A DNA stretch of 11,540 nt. It comes from CAZRUA01 sp964603125 (GTDB lineage: Bacteria > Bacteroidota > Bacteroidia > B-17B0 > Aurantibacillaceae). The position numbers were made by a program, and so were the translations under genes. Of the stretch, positions 7,009 to 11,540 are shown piece by piece. The stretch is taken from positions 1 to 11,540 of the forward strand of contig CAZRUA010000113.1 in the NCBI GenBank assembly GCA_964603125.1. Reading direction: 5' to 3'. The notes beneath the pieces were generated by a model, which did no database searches, was not told where the DNA came from, and was given only the letters and a program-made list of their open reading frames with translations. Numbering within the stretch: the first letter of the stretch is position 1; each line of letters starts with the position of its first letter.

Positions 7009-7188
7009 CTATTTAAATATTGAATACAAACCTGAATAAGAAATAGATTTAATTCGCTTTTTCTTTGCTTGCTGTAAATGCGTATCAATTTCTGAAACGA
7101 TTACGATAGATGAAAAAATGGAAACTAAAACAGACGAGGAGGTAATGATAAATTTTCGGCGATTGATGGTCTGTGTTGGTAAATTCAA
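7009..7188 (-). CDS. Overlooked 59-aa small protein with Tat-like or membrane N-terminus (TTG start)
   Basis: From TTG at 7188 to TAG at 7009-7011 a 59-residue protein can be read. It begins MNLPTQTINRRKFIITSSS, continues with a hydrophobic stretch (SVLVSIFSSIVIV, 19-31) and ends with a basic, polar tail (QQAKKKRIKSISYSG). NRRKFI followed by a hydrophobic helix resembles a twin-arginine signal, yet the protein stops about 28 residues after it, so it may simply be a membrane-anchored small protein with a cytoplasmic or periplasmic basic tail. Support for reality: an exact TAnnTTTG box at 7212-7205 places the transcript start about 10 nt before this TTG, and the stop is 6 bp before the phosphoesterase ATG. 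No ATG is available in frame, so the start is inferred. No homologue is recognised; it could also be a decayed N-terminal fragment. Confidence 0.5.
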   Translation of the reverse strand: MNLPTQTINRRKFIITSSSVLVSIFSSIVIVSEIDTHLQQAKKKRIKSISYSGLYSIFK

Positions 7189-7204
7189 GTTACTTAGTTT
7201 GCTA

Positions 7205-7212
7205 CAAAAATA
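7205..7212 (-). promoter_or_regulatory. Putative -7 box for the small protein/phosphoesterase/glycosyltransferase/GH1 unit
   Basis: On the minus strand this reads TATTTTTG, an exact match to TAnnTTTG. Transcription would begin near 7199, about 10 nt before the TTG at 7188. The -33 element is poor: a TTTG lies at 7243-7240, 27 bases away, longer than the usual spacer. Confidence 0.4.
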
Positions 7213-7229
7213 GCTTAGCTAGTTTAGCT
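7211..7229. repeat. Three short TAGCT repeats upstream of the operon promoter
   Basis: TAGCT occurs at 7211-7215, 7216-7220 and 7225-7229, just upstream of the proposed -7 box on the minus strand. Short tandem motifs in this place can be regulator half-sites. The motif is only five bases, so chance is quite possible. Confidence 0.25.
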
Positions 7230-7262
7230 GAATGTTAAACAAACATGAACAGAATATTATTT

Positions 7263-7281
7263 TGTAATCGAAATGATTACA
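7263..7281 (-). terminator. Small stem-loop after the T9SS cargo gene
   Basis: TGTAATC (7263-7269) and GATTACA (7275-7281) are perfect 7-base arms around a 5-base loop, 11 bases beyond the stop codon of the minus-strand gene. The T-rich run TTTTT lies before the stem, and only AAAATAATATT follows it, so this is not a classic intrinsic terminator. It may protect the 3' end or weakly terminate. Confidence 0.3.
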
Positions 7282-7292
7282 GAAAAACATTT

Positions 7293-8540
7293 TTAATTTA
7301 CAACAAACTTTAATGTTTGATGAACATTATCTTTAAAACGTAAGAAATACACACCCGAAGTAAAATTAGTTAGTGGAATATTACTTAATGTGCTAAACGG
7401 TTCAATACTACTATCAAATAATTTATAACCCATAATATCAACAACTTCAAAATCAATAAAAGCTTCAGTGCTTTTACTTAACAAAAAAAGTTGATTATCC
7501 TTTACAAAACATTTAAAATCCTTACTTATCAGTTGCTGGATAGAGAGTATAGAAGATTCGCTCATATCACCATTGAAATCGTATATTTTTAAACGATAAT
7601 AATTTATCAAGGCATTCTCTGTATAATCCTTAAATGTATACTCAGCCCCAGCAATACTGTTAAGTGCAGGAACAGTTCCAATTTGTTTAAAATCTAAACC
7701 ATCATCACTTTTCTCTACAACAAAATGACTACAATTTTCTTCCTTTGCAGTTTTCCATTCCAACTCCGATTCTGCTTCATCAAATCTAAAATTAACTAAT
7801 TCAACAGGAAGTATAATGGAACAAACATTATCTGAATAAGGAATTATTGCAACATTATCAATTGCCAAATGCGGATCATTTGCCGCATTATTTACATCAC
7901 CCCATCGCAACATAATTTCATTATTATTAGCAATAGTAACGGCTATACAAGCTGTTAAACTTGAACTTACGGTACATGGATAGCCATTAAGTTGAGTAGA
8001 AGTTCCTCCGCTTGCATCGTTATTAGGGGCGGTATAATCTAAAGCAGTTACAGATGTCCAACTTCCAGCAGTTAATGAAGTAACTGTTGCACCTGTTTGA
8101 TACGAAAAGGTAAGTTTATTTACATTGGAATTATTTTCTGCTAATGACATTTGATAGGCAGTAAAAGTTATGCGCACACTTTGGATGGTGGAGCCAGTTG
8201 TATTTTTAATTCGCATCCCCATATAACTTGTTCCACTTCCGGCCGTTCCACCACTACCATTAGAAGGACGAGACCCCAATTTTAAGTCCGTTCCTCCACT
8301 GCATGTATAAGCATAAAACGCCCCTGTATTAACAGGCGCTGCAGCGGTAATATTAACTGTTCCTCCAAAAGCAAAAGTTCCCCCAGCTGTTAAATACCAA
8401 CCTGTCCTAGTAGAGTTATCTGTCCACGATGAAATAGATGCAGTTCCAAACGTTTCGGTATAAGGCCCAGTAATTGATATTTGAGACCAAAAAAAAGGAG
8501 ATAAAAAAATAAAGAATATAAAAACACTAAGCTTTTTCAT
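7293..8540 (-). CDS. Secreted beta-rich protein with T9SS type A sorting domain
   Basis: A 415-residue exported protein. I take the ATG at 8540 because it gives a clean Sec signal peptide (MKKLSVFIFFIFLSPFFWSQ, cleavage near residue 20). A GTG at 8597 would put 19 unrelated residues in front. Residues about 27-235 are rich in Gly, Ser, Thr and Asn, with a TETFG opening and a late IDNVAIIP, the pattern of a lectin-like or jelly-roll beta-sandwich common in Bacteroidota secreted proteins. Residues 244-335 (LPVELVNF...LEWKTAKEEN...FVVEKSDDG...YYRLK) are the fibronectin-like linker that often precedes a T9SS tail. Residues about 340-415 form the C-terminal sorting domain, ending with GVYFLRFKDN and a short final beta-strand. 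It should cross the outer membrane by T9SS and be attached to the surface or released. No catalytic motif is seen, so its role (adhesion, glycan binding) is open. It is transcribed divergently from the phosphatase gene. Confidence 0.85.
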   Translation of the reverse strand: MKKLSVFIFFIFLSPFFWSQISITGPYTETFGTASISSWTDNSTRTGWYLTAGGTFAFGGTVNITAAAPVNTGAFYAYTCSGGTDLKLGSRPSNGSGGTAGSGTSYMGMRIKNTTGSTIQSVRITFTAYQMSLAENNSNVNKLTFSYQTGATVTSLTAGSWTSVTALDYTAPNNDASGGTSTQLNGYPCTVSSSLTACIAVTIANNNEIMLRWGDVNNAANDPHLAIDNVAIIPYSDNVCSIILPVELVNFRFDEAESELEWKTAKEENCSHFVVEKSDDGLDFKQIGTVPALNSIAGAEYTFKDYTENALINYYRLKIYDFNGDMSESSILSIQQLISKDFKCFVKDNQLFLLSKSTEAFIDFEVVDIMGYKLFDSSIEPFSTLSNIPLTNFTSGVYFLRFKDNVHQTLKFVVN

Positions 8541-8613
8541 TTTAAATGATTTGACTAAGCGGCTTAAATTTTCGATATGAAAAAATGGGGTGTTCACCTA
8601 GTATTGAACAAAG

Positions 8614-8621
8614 CAAAACTA
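8614..8621 (-). promoter_or_regulatory. Putative -7 box for the T9SS cargo gene
   Basis: On the minus strand this reads TAGTTTTG, an exact TAnnTTTG match. Transcription would begin near 8608, about 68 nt upstream of the ATG at 8540 and only about 11 nt upstream of the GTG at 8597. No good -33 TTTG is found at the expected distance. Confidence 0.35.
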
Positions 8622-8670
8622 ATCTTGATATGTGTATTATATATAAAGCGGATATTAAGAAATAGGTAAA

Positions 8671-8689
8671 TAACAAAAGTTCTTTGTTA
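8671..8689. promoter_or_regulatory. Perfect 7+7 inverted repeat in the divergent intergenic region
   Basis: TAACAAA (8671-8677), spacer AGTTC, TTTGTTA (8683-8689). It lies between the two divergent genes and could be a shared operator for a dimeric regulator. The base composition is AT-rich, so a chance dyad cannot be excluded. Confidence 0.28.
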
Positions 8690-8831
8690 AATAAAAGTTG
8701 AATCAATTGCATTTAGTAAAATGAATTAGTAAAAAAAATGTTATGAGTTTGAAAACACAGGAAACATAATGGTAAAACACTAATAACCCCACATTAATAG
8801 ATTCTCAAAAGAATTAGTTCATTTTTACAGC

Positions 8832-11162
8832 ATGAAAAAAAATTTACTCTTCACTATTCTTTTATTTTCAAATTTTATTTTACTTGCACAACTAAGTCCA
8901 ATTTTACCAGCAGGTTCCAATTGGAAATATTTAGATAATGGCTCTAATCAAGGAACCTCTTGGATTTCGACTACATTCAATGATGCTTCTTGGGCAACTG
9001 GCAATGCAGAATTAGGTTATGGTGATGGTGATGAAACAACATCTGTTAGTTATGGCCCAAGCCCTTCCAACAAATATATAACAACCTATTTTAGAAAAAC
9101 CTTTACTGTTTCAAATCCTTCGCAGTTCTATTCTTTAAATTTAGAAGTAGTGAGAGACGATGGCGCAGTTGTTTATATTAACGGAACAGAAGTATGGCGA
9201 GACAACATGCCTTCAGGAGTAATTTCTTCTAACACAATGGCTAGTTCTGCTATTGCTTTAGGTTCTGAGAGTGCTTGGAATCAAGTTTCCATCAGCTCAA
9301 CATATTTAGTTGCGGGCAACAATACAATAGCGGTTGAAATTCATCAAGAATCTGGAGGTAGCTCGGATATTAGTTTTAATCTAAAATTAGACGGTAATTT
9401 ATCCCCTTCCTCTGCGACAGTTGATAGAGGTCCTTATTTAAATACAGGCACTCCAACTTCTATGATCATTAAATGGCGCACAACTCAAGCAACCGATACA
9501 AAAATTTATTATGGCGCTTCATTCTCTAATTTAAATCAAATAGCTAGCTCCCCCCAATTAGTTACGAATCATGAAATAAAAATAACAGGCTTAAACCCCG
9601 CCACTGTTTATTATTATAAAATTGGAAGTTCAGGAGTTGATTATACAAGTGCTTCAGCCGATTATTACTTTAAAACCTCTCCTATAGCTGGCACAAAAGG
9701 CAATTACAAATTTTGGGTTGTTGGCGATGCTGGAATGGGGGATAATAATCAAAGAAATGCAAAAACTGGTTTTATGAACTATATATCCAACGCGCACATT
9801 GATGGGTGGTTATGGTGTGGGGATAATGCTTACGATAACGGTTACGATAGTCAATATCAAAGCAATGTATTTAGCAACAATACTTATGAAAACGAATTAA
9901 AAAAGTTTGTAGTTTGGCCAGCACCAGGTAATCACGATTATAACAATCACATCCCTTTCTCACCATCACCAGCATATTATGATATTTTTACTTTGCCGAA
10001 AGCCGCAGAAGCTGGCGGTTTAGCTTCAGGTACTGAAAAATACTATTCTTATAATTATGGCAACATCCATTTTGTTGTTTTAGATTCTTATGATGAAGGT
10101 AGAAACACAACTGACCCAATGGTAACTTGGTTAACAGCTGATTTAGCTGCAAACACTTTACCTTGGACAATAGCTTATTGGCATCACCCCCCCTATACAA
10201 AAGGAAGTCATAACTCAGATAATAGTAATTTTTTAGATGGTGAATTAGTTGATATTCGTCAAAACATTATCCCTATTATTGAAAACGCAGGGGTTGATCT
10301 AGTATTGAATGGCCATAGTCATTGCTATGAAAGAAGTTTTTTAATGGATGGACATTACGGAAATTCTGGTTCATTGCAAGCGAGCATGAAACTTGATAAC
10401 ACAAGCGGATCTTACCCTGCCTCTTGTCCGTATCAAAAACAAACAGATGTTTCAAAATCACATAAAGGCACAGTTTATACAGTTTGCGGCAGTTCAGGTA
10501 AATTAGGGTCAACCTCAAGTGGTTGGCCTCATCCAGCAATGTACAGTTATTCAAACACTACTCTTGGCAGCATGTTATTAGAAGTAAACGATAACAGGTT
10601 AGATGCCAAATTTATAAATGCTAACGGTCAAATCTTTGATAGTTATACAATTGTAAAAAACGCAGGAAAAACAGAAACAATAACCAGTTGCCCTGGTGAT
10701 AATATTACTTTAATTCCATCATGGCCAAGCTCGGTACAATGGTTCCCTCTAGGAGTAAACCAAGATTCAGTAATTGTTAACCCAATGGTTTCTACTGTAT
10801 ATTACGCTTACGATCCTCTTAGTTGCATAAGAGATACATTCATTGTTAACATGGATTTACCAGGAAATTGCAGCACAGTTGGCATTCAAGAAAACAACAT
10901 CAATAATGAATTTATACTTTATCCAAATGTAATTAACTCGTTTCAAGATATTGTTACCATTAAATCATTCCAAGATGATTTTATTGAACAAATTTCAATT
11001 ATTGATATAAATGGTAGAAGAAACAAACTAACCATTAATGAATCTTCATCATCGACATCTTTAACTTTTCAATTAAAAAATTATAGCGCAGGTATTTATT
11101 TAATTGAAATAAAATTAAAAAATGAAAGAATAGCATTCAAAAAAATAATAATAGCTGAATAA
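8832..11162 (+). CDS. Secreted purple acid phosphatase-like metallophosphoesterase with T9SS sorting domain
   Basis: A 776-residue exported multidomain enzyme. A Sec signal peptide (1-20, MKKNLLFTILLFSNFILLAQ) is followed by a jelly-roll, galactose-binding-like domain (about 22-188, with VVRDDGAVVYINGTEVWRD and NNTIAVEIHQ). A purple acid phosphatase N-terminal fibronectin-like domain follows at about 195-283 (DRGPYLNTGTPTSMIIKWRT). The catalytic domain (about 291-600) has the complete dinuclear-metal ligand set of purple acid phosphatases: Asp299 (GDAG), Asp331 and Tyr334 (GDNAY), Asn367 (GNHD), a His of WHHPP (451/452), and His495 and His497 (GHSHCYER). An Ig-like stretch (about 615-675) and a T9SS type A sorting domain (about 695-776, YSAGIYLIEIKLKNER) complete it. 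It should hydrolyse phosphate esters outside the cell, probably for phosphorus supply; the natural substrate is unknown. The next gene begins 6 bp later, so the two are probably co-transcribed. Confidence 0.93.
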   Translation: MKKNLLFTILLFSNFILLAQLSPILPAGSNWKYLDNGSNQGTSWISTTFNDASWATGNAELGYGDGDETTSVSYGPSPSNKYITTYFRKTFTVSNPSQFYSLNLEVVRDDGAVVYINGTEVWRDNMPSGVISSNTMASSAIALGSESAWNQVSISSTYLVAGNNTIAVEIHQESGGSSDISFNLKLDGNLSPSSATVDRGPYLNTGTPTSMIIKWRTTQATDTKIYYGASFSNLNQIASSPQLVTNHEIKITGLNPATVYYYKIGSSGVDYTSASADYYFKTSPIAGTKGNYKFWVVGDAGMGDNNQRNAKTGFMNYISNAHIDGWLWCGDNAYDNGYDSQYQSNVFSNNTYENELKKFVVWPAPGNHDYNNHIPFSPSPAYYDIFTLPKAAEAGGLASGTEKYYSYNYGNIHFVVLDSYDEGRNTTDPMVTWLTADLAANTLPWTIAYWHHPPYTKGSHNSDNSNFLDGELVDIRQNIIPIIENAGVDLVLNGHSHCYERSFLMDGHYGNSGSLQASMKLDNTSGSYPASCPYQKQTDVSKSHKGTVYTVCGSSGKLGSTSSGWPHPAMYSYSNTTLGSMLLEVNDNRLDAKFINANGQIFDSYTIVKNAGKTETITSCPGDNITLIPSWPSSVQWFPLGVNQDSVIVNPMVSTVYYAYDPLSCIRDTFIVNMDLPGNCSTVGIQENNINNEFILYPNVINSFQDIVTIKSFQDDFIEQISIIDINGRRNKLTINESSSSTSLTFQLKNYSAGIYLIEIKLKNERIAFKKIIIAE

Positions 11163-11168
11163 TTAAAT

Positions 11169-11540
11169 ATGTCTAACCTAAACAAAATAATTTACATCCT
11201 TTTGGCAGTATTATTTACTCCCAAAATAAAAAACGCTCAATGTAATACAACTACTATTACAGGCGACTATACCGTTTCATCAAGCATAATATTATCAGGC
11301 ACATACAACATTAGCGGCAAATTCATCATTCCATCTGGTGTAACAGTTTTTGTAAACAAATACTCAACCAATACATGCGGTAAACTTGAAATCAATGCGC
11401 AAAGTGCAATTATAAACGGAAACATAATTGCGGATGATGCAGGTTATACTGGCGGAACTGGTGGACAAGGCGGAAACAATGTTACAAGTATAACAGGAGA
11501 CATTGTTTCACTAACAGGCTGCAGTAACAAAGACAATACA
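11169..11540 (+). CDS. Secreted glycine-rich, beta-helix-like protein, N-terminal part (3' end outside window)
   Basis: An ATG at 11169, 6 bp after the phosphatase stop, opens a frame that runs without a stop to the window end (124 codons). The N-terminus is a Sec signal peptide (basic-hydrophobic IIYILLAVLFTP, cleavage near NAQ, residues 22-24). What follows is short repeated beta-strand-like material (ISGKFIIPSGVTVFVN, LEINAQSAIINGNIIA), suggestive of a beta-helix or beta-solenoid, and then a Gly-rich turn region (GYTGGTGGQGGNN, 92-104). Such layouts are common in large surface proteins of Bacteroidota that often end in T9SS domains, but the C-terminus cannot be seen. No enzyme motif is visible. 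Its tight spacing suggests expression together with the phosphatase. Confidence 0.75.
   Translation, partial: MSNLNKIIYILLAVLFTPKIKNAQCNTTTITGDYTVSSSIILSGTYNISGKFIIPSGVTVFVNKYSTNTCGKLEINAQSAIINGNIIADDAGYTGGTGGQGGNNVTSITGDIVSLTGCSNKDNT

Larger units (their letters stand above)
8541..8831. other. Divergent intergenic region between two secreted-protein genes
   Basis: About 290 bp of AT-rich DNA separates the divergent starts at 8540 (-) and 8832 (+). It holds the minus-strand leader (about 68 nt), a minus-strand -7 box at 8614-8621, and a 7+7 dyad at 8671-8689. For the phosphatase gene I see no clear TAnnTTTG box within 60 bp of the start; TGAGTTTG at 8744-8751 (7 of 8) is the nearest candidate. 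No RNA gene or credible small protein was found. Confidence 0.5.

Noticed and set aside
8800..8820. ATTCT-CAAA-AGAAT mini-hairpin upstream of the phosphatase
   Set aside because: Only 5-bp AT-rich arms (8802-8806 region); expected by chance in this composition.
9988..10554. Minus-strand frames at 9988-10200 and 10276-10554
   Set aside because: Antisense to the catalytic domain of the phosphatase.
1..11540. Insertion sequence, prophage, CRISPR, toxin-antitoxin or known defence system
   Set aside because: No transposase, integrase, regular repeat array, nuclease or toxin pair was seen on either strand; the genes are metabolic or surface-related.

Overview
The window is AT-rich DNA that looks like a chromosome of the phylum Bacteroidota, probably a flavobacterium-like lineage. 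The main evidence is two secreted proteins with type IX secretion (T9SS) C-terminal sorting domains, promoter-like boxes of the Bacteroidota type (TAnnTTTG), no Shine-Dalgarno-like sequence before the starts, and the kinds of families present. No tRNA, rRNA, insertion sequence, CRISPR array or phage gene was seen.

Layout. (1) Bases 2-490 (+) hold the C-terminal part of a probable outer-membrane beta-barrel protein. (2) Bases 559-3419 form an aldehyde-oxidation module: an AraC-family regulator (+) converges, with only 2 bp between stop codons, on a DUF779 protein and an ExaC/AldB-like aldehyde dehydrogenase (both -). Three inverted repeats sit at its control points: in the araC-type promoter, just before the dehydrogenase start, and in the gap between dehydrogenase and DUF779. 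(3) The gap 3420-3679 carries a possible 33-codon membrane peptide (+). (4) Bases 7188 down to 3680 (-) form a tight run: an overlooked 59-aa small protein with a TTG start and a Tat-like N-terminus, an LpxH/YbbF-like metallophosphoesterase, a GT-B glycosyltransferase and a GH1 beta-glycosidase, with gaps of 6, 27 and 5 bp. (5) Bases 7293-8540 (-) encode a secreted beta-rich T9SS cargo protein. (6) Divergent from it, bases 8832-11162 (+) encode a large secreted purple acid phosphatase-like enzyme with a T9SS tail. Six bases later comes a secreted glycine-rich protein that runs off the window.

How the parts fit. The AraC regulator, dehydrogenase and DUF779 protein are best read as a unit that oxidises an aldehyde (acetaldehyde-like) to the acid, with the regulator next door. 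The phosphoesterase, glycosyltransferase and GH1 enzyme lack export signals and probably work in the cytoplasm or at the inner membrane face. Making or remodelling a glycosylated lipid or other glycoconjugate is a reasonable but unproven idea. The right-hand part is outward facing: an extracellular phosphatase for phosphorus scavenging and other T9SS or secreted proteins.

The most novel-looking material is the phosphoesterase-glycosyltransferase-glycosidase unit with its small leader protein, and the set of hairpins around the aldehyde module. No wholly new system can be asserted from sequence alone.
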